A stretch of 64,000 bases of DNA from CAINVV01 sp963663005 (GTDB lineage Bacteria; Bacteroidota; Bacteroidia; Bacteroidales; Prolixibacteraceae), in assembly GCA_963663005.2 (NCBI GenBank), contig CAXXHH010000015.1:831327-895326 (forward strand), in the 5' to 3' direction. A program made the position numbers and the translations under genes. Positions 36,645-44,691 of this stretch are shown piece after piece; positions within the stretch are counted from its first letter, which is position 1, and each line of letters starts with the position of its first letter. The notes beneath the pieces were generated by a model. The model did no database searches. It worked only from the letters and a program-made list of their open reading frames with translations, and was not told the DNA's origin.

Positions 36645-38654
36645 ATGACGAAAAAGCAACAACCTCAAACCGCCAGGAGTCGTTCAAATAAGGTAACGGC
36701 TCCATCACTAAAAATATCCTACACGGTAATTCTTTTGGCGTACGCCCTGATTACAATTATTACACCAAACCTTGAGGCAAACGACGCGACGGGTCCCAAA
36801 TTTCTTGCGCTCTCCATCCTCAATCTTTTGGCTTTTGCCTTTTTGTTGACCCAAAAAGATCCGAAGAGTGAATCAGGACCCTTTCAAACATTTTTTAGGA
36901 AGAAGATAGGTTTCGTCTACACGCTATTCCTTGCTTTCATGTTGATTTCCTTCACAAAAGCAATCAATATTCCTGAAGCTATCCTGACATTTGTGAAGTA
37001 CTTTACGGTATTTATAGCCGTTTACAATATCTCAGCCATCCTGCAATTCGACAAGCGGTACCTTAGGCTTCTTAGTATAGTAATGGTTTCTGTACTTCTT
37101 ATCGATTCATTCACTGTCTTTTACAACGTCCTCCTGTATCTTTCAAAACAGATCGCGTCATTCCACGATGTTAAGTCGATCTACTCAAACAGAAATATCC
37201 TGGCTGCGGCTATTTTCATCAAAATTGCCTTTGCCCTATGGCTCTACACATTTGAATCAGGATGGCTAAAGAAATTCGGATTCTTTGCACTCTTTTGTGC
37301 ATTTTTGGCCACTTTCTTCATGAGCGCCCGAACGTTCTATCTCGGACTGATTGTTTTAACTGTAGTCTATATCACTTTTCTGCTCATATTCAATCTGCGT
37401 AATAAGACCACCTCGCCTTTCAAAATGCCAGGATATTTCCTGGGTGCCTTGGTGGTAGCATACTTAGGCTTTTCTGCAACCCAGAAATATCTTTATCCCA
37501 AATCGGACGACTTATACGGCGTTTCTGTGACTCAAAGACTATCCAATATGTCTTCTGAAACCTCTGGCCTGAGACGACTTCAGGCATGGAAAAATTCAGC
37601 CGAGTTATTGAAACACGATCCAATATTAGGTATTGGTGCAGGTAACTGGAAAATTCGGGTTCTGGAATATGAAAACAAGACTAAAACCAGTAATCTGTGC
37701 ATGGTCCGAAATCACAATGATTTCATACAGGTTACCGCTGAACTCGGCATTATCGGGGGATTATTATACCTATCCATCTTTATTATTATCTTCCTGAATT
37801 TCCTGTTCGCGACCATCAAGCCGAACCAGTCAGAGGAAACAGTAGGAAACCTTTTTTTACCAGCCATTGGTTTACTCTGCTATTCAGTGGACGCCTTCTT
37901 CAACTTCCCTGCAGAAAGGCCAGAAATGCAATCTCTTTTCGCAATCTTTCTGGCTGTAGCAATAACTTACACATTTCCGGAAAATCTTCTTAATCCATTA
38001 GCCTCCGTACTCAAAAGGAATATCGCCAGAATTCTGCCTGCTATTTTCGTACTAGCTCTATCAACATGTTACCTCCTAAACCTAAATTTCAAATCGTCAA
38101 GATTACAGCGGATTGCGGAGGAGGATGTTTTATCAACGATACCACGTCACAAATCTCAAGAATTTATCGAAGGCTTTCCTTTTATACCAAACGTGACATT
38201 TAATGGCATCGAACCAATTGCTGTAACAAAGTCTCGCTATCTACTCAATGAAGGAAATTACCAGGGTGCAATCGATCTGCTTTACCCGGACAAATCCAAT
38301 CCATATGACGGCAACCGTGAATTTTTACTTGCGATTGCCTATGCTAAGGTTGGAAAAAAAGACAGTGCCTTACATTATGCAAACAAAGCAGTACAACTTA
38401 AGCCATACTTCTACCCCAATGTCAGTCTGCTAACCAAGTACCTGGTCGAAAATTCAAGGGAATCCGAAGCTATAAAGCTCCTGAAAGAGTATGTCCTGTT
38501 CGAAAGATACGATAGTCGGGCATGGCTAAGCCTGACCAATCTGTTTGTTATGAAAGGGGATTCTATTAATGCCGTTGCAACGCTAAATACCGCAATCAAA
38601 TACCTGCCAAACGACCCTCTGATTCTGAAAGAAAAGGCCAAACTAACAAAGTAA
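36645..38654 (+). CDS. O-antigen ligase/polymerase-like membrane protein with TPR C terminus
   Basis: 669 residues from the ATG at 36645 (an in-frame TTG lies six bases upstream). About eleven or twelve transmembrane segments in the first 475 residues include a Wzy_C/WaaL block with the large periplasmic loop and RNHNDFIQVTAELGIIGG, the best-conserved motif of the family. The C-terminal 170 residues contain TPR-like helices (LLAIAYAKVGKKDSALHYA, LTNLFVMKGDSINAVATL). Such WaaL-TPR fusions are frequent in Bacteroidota. It could ligate or polymerise surface polysaccharide, or glycosylate proteins. No glycosyltransferase cluster is adjacent. Confidence 0.85.
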   Translation: MTKKQQPQTARSRSNKVTAPSLKISYTVILLAYALITIITPNLEANDATGPKFLALSILNLLAFAFLLTQKDPKSESGPFQTFFRKKIGFVYTLFLAFMLISFTKAINIPEAILTFVKYFTVFIAVYNISAILQFDKRYLRLLSIVMVSVLLIDSFTVFYNVLLYLSKQIASFHDVKSIYSNRNILAAAIFIKIAFALWLYTFESGWLKKFGFFALFCAFLATFFMSARTFYLGLIVLTVVYITFLLIFNLRNKTTSPFKMPGYFLGALVVAYLGFSATQKYLYPKSDDLYGVSVTQRLSNMSSETSGLRRLQAWKNSAELLKHDPILGIGAGNWKIRVLEYENKTKTSNLCMVRNHNDFIQVTAELGIIGGLLYLSIFIIIFLNFLFATIKPNQSEETVGNLFLPAIGLLCYSVDAFFNFPAERPEMQSLFAIFLAVAITYTFPENLLNPLASVLKRNIARILPAIFVLALSTCYLLNLNFKSSRLQRIAEEDVLSTIPRHKSQEFIEGFPFIPNVTFNGIEPIAVTKSRYLLNEGNYQGAIDLLYPDKSNPYDGNREFLLAIAYAKVGKKDSALHYANKAVQLKPYFYPNVSLLTKYLVENSRESEAIKLLKEYVLFERYDSRAWLSLTNLFVMKGDSINAVATLNTAIKYLPNDPLILKEKAKLTK

Positions 38655-39230
38655 TGCAGCTATTTAATTCCTCGCTTTTCACCACATATTTCTAGATAGC
38701 GAAATTGTCCTGAAACCTACCGAGATGGAGCTAGCTGCAAGAAGTCCCCTAAAGAGGCTTAAGGGGTGAATGGCCGAGCAAAATTCAACATTCTTGCCAA
38801 TTGCATTTCAAGGTAAAAGCAGAGAAATTAGACCCGAAGAGGTCTAAAAAATAATAAGACATGGCATTCCTCAATATCTGCGACCCCAGCGGAGTCGAAC
38901 CTCACAAATTATCGCTGTTGCTATAAACCTTTAATCCTTCCGGGATTAAGCTTAGTTTTCTCTCCACACCTGAATAATCATCTAATCTGAAATTGCCAAC
39001 TAGGTATCAGAATAGAAAAAATCTGTTAACATTATCTATTTTACGGATAACGCCGTTTAAACTAACAATCCCAATTGACTAAACGCCAGACATAAACGCT
39101 TACTGATATAGTAACACTCACTATTAAGAATGTCCCTCGAACATTCTATTCAATTAGGAAAGAACCACCATGCCAGCGGTGCCATCATAGTTGGAATTTC
39201 CGTTCATGTCTCAAACGATTAGCGCAAAAA
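38655..39230. other. Intergenic region without a gene
   Basis: About 580 bases between the ligase-like gene and the terminator of the convergent lipoprotein gene. No open frame with coding character. It contains four small palindromes listed separately; the rest shows nothing I can name. Confidence 0.7.
38746..38949. repeat. Cluster of four short palindromes
   Basis: CCCCT/AGGGG (38746-38766), TTAGACC/GGTCTAA (38828-38847), CGAC/GTCG with a GC-rich centre (38881-38897), and TTAATCC/GGATTAA (38931-38949). Stems are 4-7 bp with short loops and no T runs. They look like remnants of REP-type units. Confidence 0.6.
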
Positions 39231-39254
39231 AAAACCTCCCCGAAGGGAGGTTTT
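39231..39254. terminator. Bidirectional rho-independent terminator
   Basis: Perfect ten-base-pair stem AAAACCTCCC/GGGAGGTTTT with a CGAA loop. On the minus strand it is followed by further T, 31 bases after the stop of the large lipoprotein gene. It can also stop transcription from the plus strand. Confidence 0.93.
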
Positions 39255-39285
39255 AATATAGATGATATTGATTTTACCTGTTCGA

Positions 39286-41595
39286 TTATTGAACCAAAGT
39301 AAATTCTTTTTGGATTGTAATACCGTTAGCTGGTGTACCGAAATTGAAAGAAGCACCAGTTGCAGTAGCATGACCTGCATCAGCTGTCATTCTGGCAGCC
39401 AAAGTAGCGGTAGCAGTTCCACCAGCAAGAGTTACAAGATCAAGATTGATGTTCATAACCAATGCAGGAGGTGCAGTTGTAGGATAAGTAGCAACAAATG
39501 CTTTCAGACCACTCAATGTAGCAGAAGTAATTGTTGTTTCAACATACGGAGTTGTAGGAGTAATAGCTGTTGCATTTGTATAGTTTCCACCTAACTTATT
39601 AGTGTTGATCGTAATAGTTGTGGTAGCACCCGTTGCAGCAAGCAATTTAGTTTTGTATGAAGAAAGATCCAAAGAAGTCAACAGTGCGTTGTTGGTAACT
39701 GTGATAGCAGCAGGATAATCAAGAACACCGCTTGATAAAGAAGCTAATTTAGGACAGTTGTTAACAACAAGAACAGAACCTGTTCCACCTACATAGTGAC
39801 TATGAGCAAAAGTCATTGAAGTTAAAACAGCTGCGCCATCTAATTGCATAGAATTGATGATACCACCAGTTGTAAGAGAAGTCAATGCAGAAAGACCAGA
39901 AATGTCAGCAGCAAGAAGATTACCACCAAGGGTAACAGTAGCTAAAGCTGTGTTAGAAATAGAAGTTGAAACACCTGCTTTAAGATCAGCCCAAGTAGCA
40001 GCAGTTTTACCACTAATTGTAGCTGTAGTAAGCGTTGCATAAGGAGCAAGGCTGAAAAATCCAGCAGTAGCAGGATTCAATGCACCCATGGTAAGAACCT
40101 TAACAGCAGCAAGAGCAGGAGCAAGAACACCGTCGTGAACAGCTAAAGTAACAGTTTCAGCTGCAGGAGCAGTTAACAAACCAGAAACGTATTTTGGCAT
40201 GGTAACAGTCTTAACAACATTGATAGTTACAGGGATAGCTGATTTGAAAGCGTCAAGCTTAACAGCAGCAGCAGCATCAGCAGTGATAGTAAGTGAACCA
40301 ACAGCAGTAGCGGCAGCAGAAAGATCAACAGTCGTAGCCTTAGGAGCATTGATTGTCAATGAAGCGCCAACATAAGCAGCAGTACCCAAAGTTACGTTAG
40401 TTGCAACAGCAGCAGACAAAGAAACTAAGTTAGTAGCGCCTTTGAAAGCAACAGAAGTAGCAAGTGGGAAGCTAACAGTATTAGCTGTTCCAGCTAAAGC
40501 GTCATATAAGCTGCCGGTTACAGCAAGATTCGGGAAACTTACATTAGTTGTTCCAACAAGTGGGCTGGCAGCAGCTTTGTTAACCAAGTACAATGCACCA
40601 CCAACTTTTGTTAAAGAAGTAGAAGCATAAGGACCATCATAACTAAATGTTGCATCACCAGTAACAGTAGCAAGAGCGTCATCAACAACGTCAAAACCAG
40701 TTACTTTATAGTATCCAGCAACGTTGACAAGTTTTTTGAACTTAACGTTGGCAGCGATAGAAGTAATATCAACATATTTACCGCTGATAGTTGCAACAAT
40801 ATTGTTGGTAATTGAATCCAATTTTGTCAATTGGCTTGTAGAAATAGCAGTTGTATTTACAGTAACGTTACCGTTGATAATTCCACCGTCTTTCCAAACA
40901 GAAATGTAAGGGAAGTAGAAGTTAACTTCTTGGTCTGTAGTAAGATTAACATCACCATTGTACATGTTGCTGTTAGCAAGCAATTGATCCAAAATTTGTT
41001 TCTGAGCGTTAACAACTAATTGTAAAGCAGCGATAGAAGCTTGAGTTACGTCGTTGTCAGCGATAAGAGCAGTTTGAGAAGCAGCAATAGCAGCTAATAA
41101 ATCATTGTTTTTAGTGATGAGTGAATTCAAAAGAGTTGTCTGAGCATCGTTAGATGTTCCAAGAGCAGTCAATTGAAGTTTCATAGCGGCGTTGTCATCA
41201 GAAACTTTCTTAGCTAATGCAGTTAAGTCAGTTTTCAATCCGTCAACAACAGCTTTTGTTGCAGTTCCTGCATCAGCAACAGCCTTAAGAGTAGCTGTAA
41301 GACCATCAACTTTAGTTGTGATGGCAGCCAAGCTGGCGCTTAAAGCTGTAATGTCAGCAGTCTTTGGTAAAGCTGCAACAGCTGCCTGAAGAGAAGTAAC
41401 CTGCGTTGCCAAAGAAGTAATGCTGGCTTGCAAAGTAGTTACACCTGCAACAGTTGTAGCAAGAGCATCCAGTTTTGTGTTTAATTGTTTGAAATCATCT
41501 GCATACTTGTTGCAAGATGAAGCAAAAATAGCGAGGAGCATAAAGATAGCGCCCGCTTTTTTGAGAAAATTCAAAGTACCCCCTGTTTTCATCAT
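39286..41595 (-). CDS. Large Ala/Thr/Val-rich surface lipoprotein with coiled-coil stalk
   Basis: 769 residues from the ATG at 41595. A lipoprotein signal (AIFMLLAIFASSC, lipidated Cys28) is followed by about 200 residues of heptad-like sequence (LNTKLDALATTVAG, LQASITSLATQVTSLQAAV), an alpha-helical or coiled-coil stalk. The rest is a long beta-rich region of repeated short strands (VTLGTAAYVGASLTI, LTSLDLSSY), resembling LRR/beta-solenoid surface proteins. Composition is dominated by Ala, Thr, Val, Leu and Ser with almost no Cys. Codons are very uniform (gca, gct, aca, gtt), suggesting high expression, and a strong terminator follows. An in-frame ATG at 41637 would put 14 extra residues before the signal. 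I do not recognise a family. Confidence 0.8.
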   Translation of the reverse strand: MMKTGGTLNFLKKAGAIFMLLAIFASSCNKYADDFKQLNTKLDALATTVAGVTTLQASITSLATQVTSLQAAVAALPKTADITALSASLAAITTKVDGLTATLKAVADAGTATKAVVDGLKTDLTALAKKVSDDNAAMKLQLTALGTSNDAQTTLLNSLITKNNDLLAAIAASQTALIADNDVTQASIAALQLVVNAQKQILDQLLANSNMYNGDVNLTTDQEVNFYFPYISVWKDGGIINGNVTVNTTAISTSQLTKLDSITNNIVATISGKYVDITSIAANVKFKKLVNVAGYYKVTGFDVVDDALATVTGDATFSYDGPYASTSLTKVGGALYLVNKAAASPLVGTTNVSFPNLAVTGSLYDALAGTANTVSFPLATSVAFKGATNLVSLSAAVATNVTLGTAAYVGASLTINAPKATTVDLSAAATAVGSLTITADAAAAVKLDAFKSAIPVTINVVKTVTMPKYVSGLLTAPAAETVTLAVHDGVLAPALAAVKVLTMGALNPATAGFFSLAPYATLTTATISGKTAATWADLKAGVSTSISNTALATVTLGGNLLAADISGLSALTSLTTGGIINSMQLDGAAVLTSMTFAHSHYVGGTGSVLVVNNCPKLASLSSGVLDYPAAITVTNNALLTSLDLSSYKTKLLAATGATTTITINTNKLGGNYTNATAITPTTPYVETTITSATLSGLKAFVATYPTTAPPALVMNINLDLVTLAGGTATATLAARMTADAGHATATGASFNFGTPANGITIQKEFTLVQ

Positions 41596-42300
41596 TTTTG
41601 TTGTTTTTGATAAGTGAATAAAATCTGTTGTTTTCATAAAATAATCGTAAAATCGATTTTTTTTAATCTTTATTGTTTTGATAACTTGTGTTTTAAAGAA
41701 CGCTTTGATTATAATTTATACCCTTCAACCTTCCCGCATAAAGACAGGAACGCCAAAATCGGCACAATATTATTCATTTCATTTCAATATTCCTACTAAT
41801 TTCAGCCTAAATACTGCTGATAAAACCCCGAAATACCAATTATTTCAACTAGTTTTTGTTAAAGATGATTAAATTGACGTTCAGGTTGCTTTACTTATTA
41901 GATTAAATACGAAAAAATTCAACTTTATAGGTGTTAGATGACAATTGTGCTGTTCAGGTTGCTTCGCTTTTGAACATTTGTTGAAAAAAATTTTTCATGA
42001 ATTCCGATTCAGGTATTTGAAAAACAAAAATTAATACTAAAGACCATTTTAGTACCTGAAATACACTAATTTGAGAAAATTACGGATGACCGCAAACTCA
42101 AAAAAGAACGTAGAAATCGGAACGCTTTTCGAAAAACCCTTTACAACAAGGGATTACCAGCTTTCACATATCTTACAAAGCTAAAAATTCATTTTCAGAT
42201 ATCCAAGTTTTTTCAAGGATTTCTGTGCGAAATTCAGCATTTTTTGAGCGAATGGCTGGTGCAAGATTTTATCGGTAGTATTCGCCGCGGGTTGAACACC
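41596..42300. other. AT-rich intergenic region
   Basis: About 700 bases upstream of the lipoprotein gene. No convincing gene. GTTCAGGTTGCTT occurs twice about 70 bases apart (near 41880 and 41950). No TAnnTTTG box on the minus strand that I could find near the lipoprotein start. Confidence 0.6.
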
Positions 42301-42865
42301 AGACTGGGGGACTGTGAGACTATGGGACTATGAGACTGGGGGACGGGGATTTTGAGCTTTTGTGAAAAAGGGGTAATTTATTAGAGCAATAGACGTCATT
42401 GTTTAACCCATTTAAGTATTAAAAATTAACGGACATGAAGATACGTTCACATAAAGAATTAGATGTTTTCAAAAAATCTTTTGATCTGGCTTTTCAAATT
42501 CACAATTTAACAAAAAATTTTCCGAATGACGAAAGATATTCACTGACTGATCAATTGAGGCGAAGCTCCCGTTCTGTTGCTGCAAATATTGCCGAAGCTT
42601 TCAGAAAACGAAGATATCCGAAATCATTTGTATCCAAACTGTCTGACAGCGAAGGAGAAGCCGCAGAAACACAAGTGTGGTTAAATTTTGCCCAAGCGTT
42701 TGGCTATTTGGATCAAAATACAATTCAAGAGTTGGATGAAAAATATGAAATCATTCAGAAACAGCTAACCAATATGTCCCAAAGTCCGGAAAAATGGTCA
42801 ATCTAACCACTCCTCGGTCCCTTAGTCCCCCAGTCTCATAGTCTCCCAGTCTCATAGCCTCCCAG
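42301..42865. repeat. Inverted pair of 8-base-period repeats enclosing an S23-type gene
   Basis: Left arm 42301-42348 reads GACTGGGG, GACTGTGA, GACTATGG, GACTATGA, GACTGGGG, GACGGGG. Right arm 42816-42865 on the minus strand reads GGCTATGA, GACTGGGA, GACTATGA, GACTGGGG, GACTAAGG. The arms could pair to close a long stem around the four-helix-bundle gene. The right arm runs into the 3' end of gltX. Confidence 0.88.
42435..42806 (+). CDS. Four-helix-bundle protein (23S rRNA intervening-sequence / Avd-like family)
   Basis: 123 residues with the family pattern: KELDVFKKSFDLAFQI, RYSLTDQLRRSSRSVAANIAEAF split as YSLTDQLRRSSRSV and AANIAEAF, then EGEAAETQVWL and a helix of LDEKYEIIQKQL. Proteins of this family are encoded in intervening sequences of bacterial 23S rRNA and as free-standing genes; a relative (Avd) assists diversity-generating retroelements. 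No reverse transcriptase or rRNA is nearby. The gene sits alone inside an inverted repeat, as the rRNA versions sit inside a stem. Biochemical role unknown. Confidence 0.92.
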   Translation: MKIRSHKELDVFKKSFDLAFQIHNLTKNFPNDERYSLTDQLRRSSRSVAANIAEAFRKRRYPKSFVSKLSDSEGEAAETQVWLNFAQAFGYLDQNTIQELDEKYEIIQKQLTNMSQSPEKWSI

Positions 42866-44368
42866 CAAAACGATGGCAAGCCGAATTCGTGTAATTGTCT
42901 CTTCCTGCCCGATTATTTCACATATCTCAAAGATATCAGGGCCGAAACTGCCTCCTACGAGACACAAGCGAAGTGAATTCATGATAGTTCCAAAATTCCA
43001 GCCCTTTCCTGTTACCAACTGAGAGAACGGTTCCTTGATTTGTGGAGCTACCCAGCATTCAACGGTTTCGAAAAATGTAGCGATTTCGGCCATCATTCCT
43101 GGCACTCCGTCTTTCCAGCGTTTATTCACTATCTTATCGTCATAGGAATCGGGTGACTGGAAAAAGAAGAATCCCTGTTCCCATACTTCATTCACAAAAT
43201 GGCACCGCTCTTTCACCAGACCACAGACGCGTACTACAAGTTCATAGGGAACATTGATGCCTTTTGCCTCGAGAAATGGCAAAAACAAGGTTGCGAGTTC
43301 GTCATCGGAGTGCCTGATCAGATATTGATGATTAAACCACTTGGTTTTCTCAGGATCAAATCGCGATCCTGATTTTCCGACCCTTTCGAGCGAAAAATTT
43401 TCAATTAGCTGTTCAATGGAGAAGATTTCCTGCTCCGTTCCCGGATTCCAACCTAATAATGATAGCATGTTGATCAGGCCATCAGGAAGATAACCGTCTT
43501 CACGATAGCCTCTTGAAATTTCGCCAGTTTCGGGATCTTTCCAGGCCAGCGGGAAAACCGGAAATCCCATCTGATCACCATCTCGCTTGCTTAATTTTCC
43601 CTTGCCTACCGGTTTGAGGATTAATGGTAAATGGGAAAATTTTGGCATTGTCTCAGTCCAGCCAAAAGCTTTGTAAAGTAATATGTGAAGCGGCATGGAT
43701 GGCAACCACTCTTCACCCCGGATAACGTGGGTAATCTCCATTAGATGATCATCCACCACATTAGCCAGATGATAGGTAGGCATACCGTCACTCTTGAACA
43801 ACACTTTGTCGTCCAACTGATCCGTGTTAAACTGAACGTGACCGCGAACCAAATCAGTCTCTTCAACCAATTCATTTACAGGCATTTTAAAGCGAACCAC
43901 ATGATGCACACCGGATTCCAGCGCCTGCTGCAATTCATTTTCAGACATGGAAAGAGAGTTTCTTAGTCCGAAACGGGTAAAACTATTGTAGGTGAAGGTT
44001 TCACCCTTCGATTCTGCAGCAGATCTCAGTGCATCAAGCTCTTCGTTTGTGTCAAAGGCATAATAGGCGTTCCCCGAATTAATCAGCTGCTGAGAGTAGG
44101 ATGCATAAAGCGCTTTACGCTCGCTTTGGCGATATGGAGCATGAACCCCTCCCTCCCTGGGGCCTTCATCTATTTTAATGCCGCACCAGTCGAGCGCTTC
44201 CATGATATAATTTTCGGCGCCAGGCACATACCGGGTTTGATCAGTGTCTTCAATCCTTAGCAGGAAGTCGCCACCATGATGTTTCGCAAAGAGATAGTTA
44301 AACAAGGCGGTACGCAGTCCGCCAATATGCAGCGGACCAGTCGGAGATGGCGCGAAACGAACGCGCAC
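42836..44368 (-). CDS. gltX: Glutamyl-tRNA synthetase with repeat-invaded ends
   Basis: Charges tRNA-Glu. The class I signature RFAPSPTGPLHIGGL lies at the very N terminus, KLSKRDGD is the KMSKS loop (near residue 255), and the helical anticodon-binding domain follows. I placed the start at the GTG at 44366-44368, which gives 510 residues, the usual size, and MRVRFAPSPTG. The frame stays open upstream to an ATG at 44473, but those 35 residues (SSLKSD, SPVSSLKSC twice) are a translation of the 7-base-period repeat. At the other end the last ten residues (LLGGYETGRL) and the stop are encoded by the 8-base-period repeat. Confidence 0.93.
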   Translation of the reverse strand: MRVRFAPSPTGPLHIGGLRTALFNYLFAKHHGGDFLLRIEDTDQTRYVPGAENYIMEALDWCGIKIDEGPREGGVHAPYRQSERKALYASYSQQLINSGNAYYAFDTNEELDALRSAAESKGETFTYNSFTRFGLRNSLSMSENELQQALESGVHHVVRFKMPVNELVEETDLVRGHVQFNTDQLDDKVLFKSDGMPTYHLANVVDDHLMEITHVIRGEEWLPSMPLHILLYKAFGWTETMPKFSHLPLILKPVGKGKLSKRDGDQMGFPVFPLAWKDPETGEISRGYREDGYLPDGLINMLSLLGWNPGTEQEIFSIEQLIENFSLERVGKSGSRFDPEKTKWFNHQYLIRHSDDELATLFLPFLEAKGINVPYELVVRVCGLVKERCHFVNEVWEQGFFFFQSPDSYDDKIVNKRWKDGVPGMMAEIATFFETVECWVAPQIKEPFSQLVTGKGWNFGTIMNSLRLCLVGGSFGPDIFEICEIIGQEETITRIRLAIVLLGGYETGRL

Positions 44369-44478
44369 AGGAGAACAAGACTTGAGAGATGAGACAGGAG
44401 AACAAGACTTGAGAGATGAGACAGGAGACATGAGACTTGAGATATCAGACTTGAGACTTGAGATATGAGACATGTGAG
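44369..44478 (+). repeat. 7-base-period repeat, copy 5 (longest), abutting the gltX start
   Basis: About 110 bases of GAGACTT, GAGATAT, GAGACAT-type heptamers. The first part is a 27-base unit (starts GGAGAACAAG, ends GATGAGACA) present twice in tandem; because 27 is divisible by three, gltX stays in frame through it. It directly touches the GTG start of gltX. Confidence 0.9.
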
Positions 44479-44534
44479 GGGGATTTGTGATTATTATAAA
44501 TATCGGTTAACTTATTATAAAATTTAATCAATAG

Positions 44535-44661
44535 CCGTAGCCTTCAGGCTACGGATTAAGATGCGGGCAAACATGGGCTTTAGCCCAAATGGTCTGCGTT
44601 TTTGGCTAAAGCCCATGTTTTACACAACAATATCAATTTACACAACGGCATAAATGCCGTT
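44535..44661. repeat. Cluster of three strong palindromes between gltX and leuS
   Basis: CCGTAGCC/GGCTACGG with a TTCA loop (44535-44554). A 15-bp perfect stem ACATGGGCTTTAGCC (44571-44585) with its complement (44604-44618) around an 18-base loop. AACGGCA/TGCCGTT with loop TAAA (44644-44661). The last is 31 bases from the leuS stop; none has a proper T run on the leuS strand. REP-like. Confidence 0.85.
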
Positions 44662-44691
44662 GCTAATGATACAATCCAATCACAGAAAGTC

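Noticed and set aside
38870..38905. tRNA T-arm-like sequence on the minus strand (GGTTCGACTCC)
   Set aside because: No acceptor stem, D-arm or anticodon arm around it; fits better as a palindrome remnant.
44369..44473. True 35-residue N-terminal extension of GltX
   Set aside because: The residues are a direct translation of the repeat, and a GTG at the family's normal start position gives the usual length. Kept only as a possibility.
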